Source: Bacteroidota bacterium
Lineage (GTDB): Bacteria > Bacteroidota > Bacteroidia > Chitinophagales > Chitinophagaceae
Reading direction: 5' to 3'
Assembly: GCA_005884665.1 (NCBI GenBank)
Contig: VBAT01000022.1
Coordinates: forward strand, 1-41,892
DNA: 41,892 nt
The stretch's first letter is position 1; each line of letters begins with the position of its first letter. Below are positions 17,650 to 25,520 of this stretch, one piece after another. The notes below the pieces were generated by a model that worked only from the letters and a program-made list of their open reading frames with translations, had not been told where the DNA came from and searched no databases. The position numbers were made by a program, and so were the translations under genes.

Positions 17650-18444
17650 ATGCAACAATACCTCGATCTGCTTCAACATATTCTTGATAATGGTGTTCAA
17701 AAAAGCGATCGCACTGGCACCGGTACCATAAGTTGTTTCGGGTATCAAATGCGTTTTGATCTCCAAAAGGGATTTCCACTTGTAACTACCAAGAAGGTTC
17801 ATCTTCGGAGCATCATTCATGAACTGCTTTGGTTTTTGCGGGGAGAGACCAATACCCGGTATCTTACGGAAAATGGAGTGAGCATCTGGGATGAATGGGC
17901 CGATAAAAACGGGGAATTGGGACCTGTGTATGGCAAGCAATGGAGAAGCTGGGAAGGAAAGGACGGTAAACCGGTGGACCAGGTTTCCGAGCTGCTTACA
18001 CAGATAAAAAAGAACCCGGACAGCCGAAGGTTGATCATCAGTGCCTGGAACGTGGCCGATCTTCCCGATATGGCACTGATGCCCTGTCATACTATTTTTC
18101 AATTTTATGTTGCCGAAGGTAAACTGAGCTGCCAGCTTTACCAGCGTAGCGCCGATGTGTTCCTCGGTGTCCCTTTTAATATTGCTTCGTATGCATTATT
18201 GACATTGATGATAGCGCAGGTTTGTGACCTGGAACCCGGTGAATTCATCCACACATTCGGCGATGTACACATATATAATAATCACCTCGAGCAGGTAAAA
18301 TTGCAACTCAGCCGTAAGCCCTTTCCATTGCCGGCTATGAAATTAAATCCTGCGGTCAGAAATATTTTCGATTTCAAGTTTGAAGACTTTACACTGGAAA
18401 ATTACCAAAGCCATCCGGCTATTAAAGCTCCAGTAGCAGTATAG
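17650..18444 (+). CDS. thyA: Thymidylate synthase
   Basis: 264 residues, the standard length for the ThyA family. Recognised by [40 protein letters not shown], the active-site [10 protein letters not shown] (nucleophilic Cys), [20 protein letters not shown] and [13 protein letters not shown]. It makes dTMP from dUMP with methylenetetrahydrofolate in the cytoplasm, producing dihydrofolate. The following gene encodes dihydrofolate reductase, which regenerates tetrahydrofolate, so the two form a metabolic pair and probably one transcript. Confidence 0.98.
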   Translation: MQQYLDLLQHILDNGVQKSDRTGTGTISCFGYQMRFDLQKGFPLVTTKKVHLRSIIHELLWFLRGETNTRYLTENGVSIWDEWADKNGELGPVYGKQWRSWEGKDGKPVDQVSELLTQIKKNPDSRRLIISAWNVADLPDMALMPCHTIFQFYVAEGKLSCQLYQRSADVFLGVPFNIASYALLTLMIAQVCDLEPGEFIHTFGDVHIYNNHLEQVKLQLSRKPFPLPAMKLNPAVRNIFDFKFEDFTLENYQSHPAIKAPVAV

Positions 18445-18487
18445 CCTGTCTATGTTATCTTTACTCCCGACTAATGACTATCGACTC

Positions 18488-18985
18488 ATGACTATCTCTC
18501 TCGTCGTCGCTGCTGCAAACAACAATGCCATTGGCAAGGACAATAAACTATTGTGGTGCCTCCCGAATGATATGAAATTTTTCAAGAACGTGACCTGGGG
18601 AATGCCGGTGGTGATGGGAAGGAAAACGTTTGAAGCATTGGGCAAACCATTGAAGGGAAGAAAAAATATTATCATCACCCGGCAAAATAACTGGAATGTA
18701 GAAGGAACCCTCGCTGTTAAAACCCTCGACGATGCGCAGTTCCTGGTAAAGAATATGGATGTAAAAGAAATGATGGTGATCGGAGGCGGAGAAATATACC
18801 GGATGGCCTTTGAAAAGGCGAAACGTATTTATATCACAAGAGTAGATGCCGAGCTGGAAGGGGATACTTATTTTCCGGTCATTGACCCGAAGGAATGGAA
18901 ATTAGTGAGCAACAAGGACAATGCGGTTGATGACCATCACAAGTATGCTTATTCGTTCCAGATTTGGGAAAGGGTGTTTAAGTGA
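18488..18985 (+). CDS. folA: Dihydrofolate reductase
   Basis: 165 residues from the ATG at 18488 (MTISLVVAAANNNAIGKDN). An in-frame ATG at 18452 would add twelve residues encoded by a GACTAATGACTATCGACTC-type repeat, so it is rejected. Motifs: NAIGKDNKLLWCLPNDMKFF with the folate-contacting Asp, MPVVMGRKTFEALGKPL, NIIITRQ and MVIGGGEIYRMA for NADPH. A cysteine in LLWCLP replaces the more usual His, Arg or Lys of that loop. It reduces the dihydrofolate formed by the adjacent ThyA. Confidence 0.96.
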   Translation: MTISLVVAAANNNAIGKDNKLLWCLPNDMKFFKNVTWGMPVVMGRKTFEALGKPLKGRKNIIITRQNNWNVEGTLAVKTLDDAQFLVKNMDVKEMMVIGGGEIYRMAFEKAKRIYITRVDAELEGDTYFPVIDPKEWKLVSNKDNAVDDHHKYAYSFQIWERVFK

Positions 18986-19292
18986 AAAGAACCAGATCAC
19001 AATCCCGCCATTTGCGGGACAAGAACCAAATAAATTAGAAAAAAGATCCCGATAGCTATCGGGACGAATATCGAAAATATCTGCGCTATCTGGATTTCAC
19101 GTTTAGATATCGACGCTTTGCTGATCCCTGCAATTGCTCCTTGCAATTTAAATACTTCCTGTCTGGAATTCGAATGCACCCTACAATGTTCGGGTTTCGC
19201 GCTTTCTATTTCGGATTTTCTATTTAAATATTGGTGCTTATTTGGTTCTTGCTATTTGGTTCTTGGTTCTTTTAAAAAATTATATTCGCAGT
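18986..19292. repeat. Intergenic palindrome and AAGAACC / GGTTCTT mosaic
   Basis: It contains TCCCGC-CATTT-GCGGGA (19003-19019), AAGAACCAAATAAATTAG (19021 on), and the perfect palindrome TCCCGATAGCTATCGGGA (19047-19064). Inverted GGTTCTTG words follow at 19244-19273. The AAGAACC copies at one end and GGTTCTT copies at the other bracket about 170 bases, like a miniature element. A TATATTCG box (19281-19288) lies four bases before the next ATG. No gene is supported here. Confidence 0.65.
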
Positions 19293-20093
19293 ATGTATGG
19301 CAGGCTGCAGTTAGCATCGAAATATCTTCAGTATTACCTTAGATCCTCTAATGGCAGGGGGCACGGTGTTCATTCTCCCTTCGTGTTTGAATTCATAACA
19401 AAAGTTCTAAGCGATAAAACGAATTACCCGGTTTATGAAGAGGTGGAAGCATTGCGGCGGCAATTGCTGAAAGATCAAACTTTATTAAGCGTCGAAGACA
19501 TGGGTGCCGGATCTACCCGGTCAAAAAACAGCCAAAGGACTATCGCTTCTATCGCAAAAAATGCAGCCAAATCAAAAAAGTTCGGGCAGTTGCTATATCG
19601 TATTGCAAAGTTTTATCAGCCGCATATCATACTTGAATTGGGGACTTCTCTCGGCATCACCAGTTCCTACCTGGCAAAAGCAAGACCGGAAGCTAAAGTA
19701 GTTACGTTGGAAGGAGCAAAGGAGATCCTCACGGTCGCCAAAGATAATTTCAGACATCTTCAGCTGGAAAACATAGAAACTGTTGAAGGAAATTTCGACG
19801 ATACATTGCAATCGGCGGCAAGCTCATTACAATCATCAATCGATCTCGCATTCGTCGACGGCAATCATTGCCTGCAGCCAACCATCCAATATTTTGAATC
19901 AATTCTCACCAAAACCAATAACTTTTCCCTCGTTATACTGGATGATATACACTGGAGCCACGAAATGGAGCAGGCCTGGGAACATTGTCAATCCCATGCA
20001 TCGGTTACATTAAGTATAGACCTGTTCTTCATCGGTATCCTGGTCTTCCGCAAAGAGATCATGGAAAAACAACACTTCGTTATTCGTTTCTAA
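19293..20093 (+). CDS. Class I SAM-dependent methyltransferase (O-methyltransferase type)
   Basis: 266 residues from the ATG at 19293. The frame is open from 19242, but its first residues MVLAIWFL come from the GGTTCTTGG repeat and match the false start of the pectate lyase, so they are excluded. Motif I is IILELGTSLGITSSYLAK, then VVTLEGAKE for the acidic ribose contact, and LAFVDGNHCLQPT with VILDDIHW, as in catechol-O-methyltransferase-like enzymes. Cytoplasmic. Substrate unknown: the neighbours (folA and an esterase) give no help. Confidence 0.85.
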   Translation: MYGRLQLASKYLQYYLRSSNGRGHGVHSPFVFEFITKVLSDKTNYPVYEEVEALRRQLLKDQTLLSVEDMGAGSTRSKNSQRTIASIAKNAAKSKKFGQLLYRIAKFYQPHIILELGTSLGITSSYLAKARPEAKVVTLEGAKEILTVAKDNFRHLQLENIETVEGNFDDTLQSAASSLQSSIDLAFVDGNHCLQPTIQYFESILTKTNNFSLVILDDIHWSHEMEQAWEHCQSHASVTLSIDLFFIGILVFRKEIMEKQHFVIRF

Positions 20094-20187
20094 TTGAGAT
20101 TCCCGATTTCGAGATCCGAAATTCGTCCCGGTAGCCCTGCCTACCGTCAGGCAGATATCGGGATCGAGCATAACCATCATTCTGTTT

Positions 20188-20979
20188 ATGAAAATTAGTA
20201 GTTTAATTTTCCTGCTGCTGCTTGTTACATCCCTGGATGCTCAGGATCTTAGTGGCTATCAAAAGGAGATATTCACGAACTCCAAAGGCAATTTGCCTTA
20301 TCGCATATTATTCCCGGATTCATTTAATTCAACCACCAGCTATCCATTGCTCATTTTCCTGCATGGCGCATTTGAAAAGGGAAATGACAATGAAGCGCAA
20401 CTCCGGATCGGAGGAAGATATTTTTTGCGAGAGGAGAACAGGAAAAATTTTCCGGCAATAATTATATTCCCTCAATGTCCTCTGGATGATAGCTGGGCCT
20501 GGTTCGATACAGGAATTGATTCAACGACCGGTCTTGCGAACTCCTGGGATTTTCCATTCCGGAAACAGCCGACCGGGGTCGCTGGCTTACTAAAACAACT
20601 ACTCGATAGTTTATTGTCTATGCATTTTATAGATAAGTCCCGCGTTTATATCGGCGGATTATCACAGGGAGGCATGGGTGTATATGATATGATAGCCCGT
20701 TACCCTGATGTGTTCGCTGCTGCTTTTTCCATCTGCGGAGCCGGGAAGATCAGCACCAGCAAGCAGTTTGCCGGGAAAGTGGCCCTGTGGATATTTCACG
20801 GATCAGATGATGAAATTGTCCCCACGTATTTTTCGCGTGATTTTTACAGGCGACTCACCCAGCTCAATGCAGATGTAAAATATTCTGAATATCCCGGTGT
20901 CCATCACAACAGTTGGGTCAACGCGTTCGCCGAAAAAGATCTCCTGTCATGGCTTTTTAGTAAGTCAAAGAAGCGATAA
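20188..20979 (+). CDS. Secreted alpha/beta-hydrolase esterase (CE1 / prolyl-oligopeptidase-like)
   Basis: 263 residues. Signal peptide MKISSLIFLLLLVTSLDAQ. The hydrolase fold shows YPLLIFLHGAFEKGNDN (oxyanion region), VYIGGLSQGGMGVYDMIARY (nucleophile Ser in GLSQGG), HGSDDEIVP (Asp) and GVHHNSWVNAF (His). Related exported proteins remove ester-linked groups from plant polysaccharides or short esters; which of these applies is not clear. Possibly functionally linked with the PL10 lyase, but they are 11 kb apart. Confidence 0.85.
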   Translation: MKISSLIFLLLLVTSLDAQDLSGYQKEIFTNSKGNLPYRILFPDSFNSTTSYPLLIFLHGAFEKGNDNEAQLRIGGRYFLREENRKNFPAIIIFPQCPLDDSWAWFDTGIDSTTGLANSWDFPFRKQPTGVAGLLKQLLDSLLSMHFIDKSRVYIGGLSQGGMGVYDMIARYPDVFAAAFSICGAGKISTSKQFAGKVALWIFHGSDDEIVPTYFSRDFYRRLTQLNADVKYSEYPGVHHNSWVNAFAEKDLLSWLFSKSKKR

Positions 20980-20985
20980 AACCTT

Positions 20986-20993
20986 TACTTTTG
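20986..20993 (+). promoter_or_regulatory. -7 box TACTTTTG upstream of the transhydrogenase genes
   Basis: Exact TAnnTTTG match, 61 bases before the pntAA ATG at 21055, and followed by CG as in the other boxes of this window. Confidence 0.5.
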
Positions 20994-21054
20994 CGAAGCT
21001 GAATTGGTGCATCAGATCAGATCATCAATACATTCACAAAACCTTCATAGTTTA

Positions 21055-22203
21055 ATGACGATAGGTCTTCTCAAAGAACCGGGCCATGAAACAAGAGTAT
21101 CGCTTCTTGCTGAAGCTGTCGCCACTCTCACAAAAAAAGGGATTAAGATCCTGGTAGAAAACGGGGCTGGCGATAAGGCTTTTTGCAGCAATATGGATTA
21201 TGAGCAGGCCGGCGCTGTGATCAAAGAAAAAAAAGAGGTACTCCAGGCATCCGATATCATTTTAAGTATTCATTATCCTCTTCAATCTGTGATGTCTGAC
21301 ATCCAGTCGAAAATTCTTATCGGCGTTTATCAGCCATTGTACAATGCGGGATTGATGCAACAGTGGGCTAACCAGGGTATCACTACTTTTTCGCTGGATA
21401 TGTTGCCTCGTACCACCCGTGCACAAGCTATGGATGTATTGAGTTCGCAGGCCAATATCGCCGGTTATAAAGCTGCAGTCATGGCCGCTCAACTCTATCC
21501 TCGCTATTTTCCTATGTTTATGACCGCAGCCGGAACGATCAAGCCGGCCAAGGTCCTGATATTGGGTGCAGGTGTTGCCGGTTTACAGGCAATCGCTACT
21601 GCGCGAAGAATGGGCGCTGTCGTTGAAGTATTCGATACAAGACCGGCTGTGAAAGAAGAAGTGGTTAGTCTTGGAGCAAAGTTCATCGAGGTAGAAGGAG
21701 CTGCCGATGCGAGTAAGGCCGGTGGCTATGCGGTAGAACAATCGCAGGAGTTCATGCAACGCCAAAAAGCCAGGATAGCTGAAAGCATTGCGAAAGCCGA
21801 TATTGTTGTTACCACCGCTCAGATACCCGGGAAAAAAGCCCCGGTGCTGGTAACGGAAGACATGATCAGCGCCATGCGCAAAGGTTCGGTGATCATAGAT
21901 ATTGCTGCAGCCACTGGAGGCAATACACCCGTGACAAAGAACAACGAGACGATCGCCTATCATGGAGTCACCATTGTTGGTAATTCGAACTTACCTGCAA
22001 CTATGCCTTCAGATGCAAGCCGGATGTATGGAAAGAACGTATTGAATTTTTTACAACTGATAATAAATAAGGAAGCAGAGCTGAACCTGAATTGGGATGA
22101 TGATCTTGTCAAAGGAAGTTGCGTGACGCATGGAGGCGAAATAACGAATGAAAGGGTAAAGACATTGGTGGGGGTGAAGTCGGATGGATTTGGTGAGGTA
22201 TAG
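21055..22203 (+). CDS. pntAA: NAD(P) transhydrogenase, alpha subunit part 1 (NAD-binding domain I)
   Basis: 382 residues from the ATG at 21055 (MTIGLLKEPGHETRVSLL); an earlier TTG at 21004 is not needed. The alanine dehydrogenase/transhydrogenase signature is clear: RTTRAQAMDVLSSQANIAGY, the Rossmann loop ILGAGVAGLQAIATARRMGA, VEVFDTRPAVKEEV and IVVTTAQIPGKKAPVLVTED. This is the soluble subunit that binds NADH and passes hydride to NADP bound on PntB, driven by proton entry. The membrane part of alpha is on a separate gene, the three-gene layout common in Bacteroidota and alphaproteobacteria. Confidence 0.95.
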   Translation: MTIGLLKEPGHETRVSLLAEAVATLTKKGIKILVENGAGDKAFCSNMDYEQAGAVIKEKKEVLQASDIILSIHYPLQSVMSDIQSKILIGVYQPLYNAGLMQQWANQGITTFSLDMLPRTTRAQAMDVLSSQANIAGYKAAVMAAQLYPRYFPMFMTAAGTIKPAKVLILGAGVAGLQAIATARRMGAVVEVFDTRPAVKEEVVSLGAKFIEVEGAADASKAGGYAVEQSQEFMQRQKARIAESIAKADIVVTTAQIPGKKAPVLVTEDMISAMRKGSVIIDIAAATGGNTPVTKNNETIAYHGVTIVGNSNLPATMPSDASRMYGKNVLNFLQLIINKEAELNLNWDDDLVKGSCVTHGGEITNERVKTLVGVKSDGFGEV

Positions 22204-22421
22204 CCTCACCCCAAACACGGCCTCCCCAAGCCCCTCCAAGGGAGGGGTTTTGAGACCCCGATTATTTGACGGTTGTCATTGCGACCGCGAGTGGCACGAA
22301 GCGGGAAGCAACCTGCGATTGCTAGTTGAAAAATTATGATGCCAGCTGATGTTCCCTGAGCGACTCTGTTGCGACGCTCCGTTCATCGTTCGGTACGCTA
22401 CTCAACTATAAAAAATAGAAA
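22204..22421. repeat. Intergenic repeats inside the transhydrogenase cluster
   Basis: It contains a CCCCTCC-AAGG-GAGGGG palindrome at about 22233-22250 and a diverged TTGTCATTGCGACC... AGCAACC repeat at 22272-22312. These separate pntAA from pntAB by 218 bases, a long spacing for an operon. Confidence 0.65.
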
Positions 22422-22754
22422 ATGGAATCATTTTTAAATTGGATCACCGCAAACCAGCAGATCATTTACATCGTGATCCTGATGATATTTGTAGGTATCG
22501 AGGTTATCGGCCGTGTACCAAGTGTGTTGCATACGCCCTTGATGAGTGGTGCCAATGCTATTCATGGCGTTGTGATCATCGGTGCGATCATCGTCATGGG
22601 TAAAGCTGAAGATGATAATTACCTGGCATTGATATTAGGGTTTTTGGCAGTTGTATTAGGTACATTGAATGTGGTTGGGGGGTTTGTGGTGACGGACAGA
22701 ATGCTGGAGATGTTTAAGAAAAAACCCAAGAAGCAGGAACCGCCCTCTAAATAA
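22422..22754 (+). CDS. pntAB: NAD(P) transhydrogenase, alpha subunit part 2 (membrane)
   Basis: 110 residues with three to four membrane helices: IIYIVILMIFVGIEVIG, the HTPLMSGANAIHGVVIIGAI signature of transhydrogenase domain II, and ALILGFLAVVLGTLNVVGGF, ending in VVTDRMLEMFKKKPKK. It forms part of the proton channel with PntB in the inner membrane. Length and motifs are those of the separate PntAB subunit. Confidence 0.93.
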   Translation: MESFLNWITANQQIIYIVILMIFVGIEVIGRVPSVLHTPLMSGANAIHGVVIIGAIIVMGKAEDDNYLALILGFLAVVLGTLNVVGGFVVTDRMLEMFKKKPKKQEPPSK

Positions 22755-22931
22755 AAAACCCAAAAGACAAGAAACAATCCCGCCAATTGGCGGGACAAAT
22801 AAATTAAAAAGAAAAAGAACCAAAAAAAGAGCATTAGGAACCAAATAAACTACAAGAAAAACGAAAATAATCGGTGAAAAGATCATGAATTCCGAAATCG
22901 TAATGTCGAAATTCGAAGAAAAAATTCGAAG
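22755..22931. repeat. Palindrome plus AAGAACCAA repeats between pntAB and the inserted gene
   Basis: The perfect palindrome TCCCGCCAATTGGCGGGA (22778-22795) is followed by ACAAATAAATT and AAAGAACCAA, then by TTCGAA-rich words (GTCGAAATTCGAAG, AAATTCGAAGATG) that continue into the start of the next gene. Confidence 0.75.
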
Positions 22932-23369
22932 ATGGGAATATCGAATTTCGAACAGGACCATGAACGACCTGGAGAGGGTAACTCAGGGGGGAATCAAAAG
23001 AAAAAATATGATTTGGAGGAAAGAACTGAAAAGTTTTCACTGAGGATAAGGGATTTTTGCCTAGGTCTTAAAAAAGATGTGATTAACATAGAATATATTA
23101 GGCAACTGGTGCGATCGGCGGGATCGGTAGCCAGTAACTATATAGAAGCAAATGAAAACCTTGGCGAAGGTGATCTGAAATTCAGAATCAAAGTTTGCCG
23201 AAAAGAATCAAAGGAATCGAGACTTTGGCTAAAGCATATTCTTGTCTATGGCGACCAGGATATGGAGAAACAAAGGACAGAATTGATCCAGGAGGCGTTC
23301 GAACTGGAAAATATCTTTGGAGCTATTTTACGAAAGCTCATTTGGAAAGAAGGATTAAAAACCAAATAG
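22932..23369 (+). CDS. Four-helix-bundle protein (23S rRNA intervening-sequence protein family)
   Basis: 145 residues. YDLEERTEKFSLRIRDFCLG, RQLVRSAGSVASNYIEANE, FRIKVCRKESKESRLWLKHI and ELENIFGAILRKLI are typical of the small four-helix-bundle family first described in rRNA intervening sequences; its biochemical role is unsettled. The only in-frame ATG before the conserved part lies in the TTCGAA-rich flank, so the first 25 residues (MGISNFEQDHERPGEGN) may not be conserved. It interrupts the transhydrogenase genes between pntAB and pntB and is flanked by repeat blocks, which suggests insertion. Confidence 0.88.
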   Translation: MGISNFEQDHERPGEGNSGGNQKKKYDLEERTEKFSLRIRDFCLGLKKDVINIEYIRQLVRSAGSVASNYIEANENLGEGDLKFRIKVCRKESKESRLWLKHILVYGDQDMEKQRTELIQEAFELENIFGAILRKLIWKEGLKTK

Positions 23370-23377
23370 AGCTGCTA

Positions 23378-23455
23378 GGATTTCGGTTTTTCGAATTTCG
23401 AGTTTCTTTTTTCGAACTTCAATCTTCGGGTTTCGATTTTTAAACTTTCGGATTT
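23378..23455. repeat. TTCGAA-rich flank downstream of the four-helix-bundle gene
   Basis: It contains GGTTTTTCGAATTTCGAG, TTTTTTCGAACTTCAATC and TTCGGGTTTCGATTTTTA. In reverse complement these resemble the block upstream of the same gene (22887-22951: CGAAATTCGAAG, TTCGAAGATG, TCGAATTTCGAAC), giving imperfect inverted repeats around it. Confidence 0.6.
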
Positions 23456-23461
23456 ATTAAA

Positions 23462-25000
23462 ATGGAACTTAATATACTTACGCTTTGCTACTTAATTGGC
23501 TCCGTCACCTTTATCCTCGGATTAAAGATGCTTTCCAATCCTGCCACAGCAAGAAAGGGAAACTTAATAGCAGCAGCAGGAATGATAATAGCTATTCTCG
23601 GGACTATCTTTCTGTACAAAGATGAAGCTGGCAATAAACTGCACAATTACGGATGGATATTCGGAGGCATTGCAATTGGTGGTGTTATTGGAACATTGGC
23701 TGCAAAGAAAGTAAAGATGACGGCGATGCCAGAGATGGTGAGTATGTTCAATGGAATGGGAGGGGCCTGTGCGGCATTGATATCGATTGTAGAATTCAAT
23801 CATCTTATAAAGCATCCCCATTTAGACCAGGATGGATTTACCCTTTATCCGCCGCTTTCATCTTTAGGAGGACATGGGGCAAGTTTAACTGGTTATATAC
23901 CGGCAACCGAATTGGTTATTATCATGGCCGGACTGATCATCGGTTCGGTTTCATTTGCAGGAAGCATGATCGCATGGGGAAAGTTGAATGGGACTATAAA
24001 AGATTTTTCATTCAAAGGACAACATATCATAAACTTAGTCTTGCTTGCAGCAGCAATCGGTTTATCTATTGTTATCATTTCAAAAGCTGGCCATTTCGGT
24101 GTTGAGGCAAACCTTTCAGGCAATGACTTTCAAACAGTGACATTTAATTCTCATTTTCCCATCCTGATATTCTACGCTGTTTTTGCTCTCGCGCTATTAT
24201 ATGGCGTGTTTTTCGTCATGCCTATTGGCGGTGCAGATATGCCGGTCGTTATTTCCATACTGAACTCCTTTACTGGTGTGGCTGCGGCTTGCGGCGGTTT
24301 CTTATACGACAATAAGGTAATGCTGACTGGCGGTATCCTCGTGGGTGCGGCAGGCACTTTACTGACCATACTGATGTGTAAGGCTATGAACCGGTCATTA
24401 GCTAATGTATTGATTGGCTCATTTGGTGGAGGCGCTAAAGCAGGACCAGCGGGAGCCAAGCAACAAGGGGCGTATAAAGAAATCACTTTGAGTGATGCAG
24501 CGGTATTGATGGCCTATGCAAATAAAGTGATGATCGTTCCCGGATATGGATTGGCGGTTGCCCAGGCGCAGCATGCATGCCATGATCTTGAAAAATTATT
24601 GGAGAGCAAAGGTGTTGAAGTGAAGTACGCCATTCACCCGGTAGCAGGACGTATGCCCGGGCATATGAATGTGCTGCTGGCTGAAGCGGATGTGAGCTAT
24701 GAGAAACTGCTGGAAATGGAGCAGGCTAATGAAGAGTTTCCTTCAACGGACGTGGTGCTGATACTGGGCGCCAATGACGTGGTCAACCCTGCTGCCAAAA
24801 CTGATCCTTCATCGCCGATCTATGGCATGCCAATACTGGATGTGGAACTGGCAAAGAATGTAATCGTAAACAAGCGAAGCATGAAGCCGGGTTATGCCGG
24901 TATCGAGAACGAGCTTTTCTTTCAAAAGAAGACCTCCATGTTGTTTGGCGACGCAAAGAAAGTATTGCAGGATTTGATAGGAGAGATCAAGAACCTGTGA
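23462..25000 (+). CDS. pntB: NAD(P) transhydrogenase, beta subunit
   Basis: 512 residues. The N-terminal half has about eight to nine membrane helices with MPEMVSMFNGMGGACAALIS and FVMPIGGADMPVVISILNSF. The C-terminal soluble NADP-binding domain III has VMIVPGYGLAVAQAQHACHD, YAIHPVAGRMPGHMNVLLAE, LILGANDVVNPAA and MKPGYAGIENELFF. Together with PntAA and PntAB it makes NADPH from NADH using the proton gradient. It is separated from pntAB by 707 bases that hold the four-helix-bundle gene and repeats, so cotranscription is likely but not certain. Confidence 0.96.
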   Translation: MELNILTLCYLIGSVTFILGLKMLSNPATARKGNLIAAAGMIIAILGTIFLYKDEAGNKLHNYGWIFGGIAIGGVIGTLAAKKVKMTAMPEMVSMFNGMGGACAALISIVEFNHLIKHPHLDQDGFTLYPPLSSLGGHGASLTGYIPATELVIIMAGLIIGSVSFAGSMIAWGKLNGTIKDFSFKGQHIINLVLLAAAIGLSIVIISKAGHFGVEANLSGNDFQTVTFNSHFPILIFYAVFALALLYGVFFVMPIGGADMPVVISILNSFTGVAAACGGFLYDNKVMLTGGILVGAAGTLLTILMCKAMNRSLANVLIGSFGGGAKAGPAGAKQQGAYKEITLSDAAVLMAYANKVMIVPGYGLAVAQAQHACHDLEKLLESKGVEVKYAIHPVAGRMPGHMNVLLAEADVSYEKLLEMEQANEEFPSTDVVLILGANDVVNPAAKTDPSSPIYGMPILDVELAKNVIVNKRSMKPGYAGIENELFFQKKTSMLFGDAKKVLQDLIGEIKNL

Positions 25001-25520
25001 CCCTTCCCCGGTCCGTCATTGCTATCCAACGAAAGTCGAACTCAAAAAAATAACTGTTGCCTACGCAATCTTTGTCCTTCCTGCTTTGAATGTTGGGTAT
25101 GCCGCCGCGACTTTGAACATTGAATGTTGCCCACATGTCGATAAAGGGGAATGTGGTAAATTGATCTTCGATACTTGATGATAGATGCAATATCTATGAA
25201 TTGTGGATAGAACTAAGAGGCTAAGGCCGAAATTGCCGAATAGCAATGAGGTTGAATTGATAGTTGCAAAGTTTGGAGGAACACTGCTATATCGTCCCTC
25301 TCCTTTGGGGAGTGATAAGAGGGTGAGGCCGGATGCTGGTCTGTCCCAGAGGGACAAGATACCGGTAGCCTGATTACGTGATAATTCCCCAGGCGCGCCG
25401 TAGGTGCGCAATATCGTTGAGGAGAGGACGGAACCCTGAATGGAGCGCCTGCTCAAAGCGGGACAAGGGACGATGAGCAGAGTTGTTGTCGCTGGGTACA
25501 AAAAAATAAAAGTCACACAC
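25001..25520. other. Gene-free interval with a multi-hairpin element
   Basis: 520 bases between pntB and the M28 peptidase. The first 300 show nothing I recognise. From about 25340 there is a composite repeat-like element (listed separately). Long frames crossing this region on both strands run into the peptidase gene and are not supported. Confidence 0.5.
25343..25465. repeat. Composite element with three small hairpins
   Basis: Hairpin 1: GTCCC-AGA-GGGAC (25343-25355). Hairpin 2: GCGCGCC-GTA-GGTGCGC (25393-25409), seven pairs with one G-T. Hairpin 3: CCTGCT-CAA-AGCGGG, near 25448-25462. Words such as GGTAGC, AATTCCCCAGG and GCCGTAGGTGCG resemble, from memory, repeats scattered in other Bacteroidota genomes; this was not checked. 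Confidence 0.55.

Noticed and set aside
17924-18444. Possible CRISPR or other regularly spaced array in the repeat-rich parts of the window
   Set aside because: No set of identical repeats with regular unique spacers was found; the repeats here are palindromes, tandem heptamers or coding repeats.
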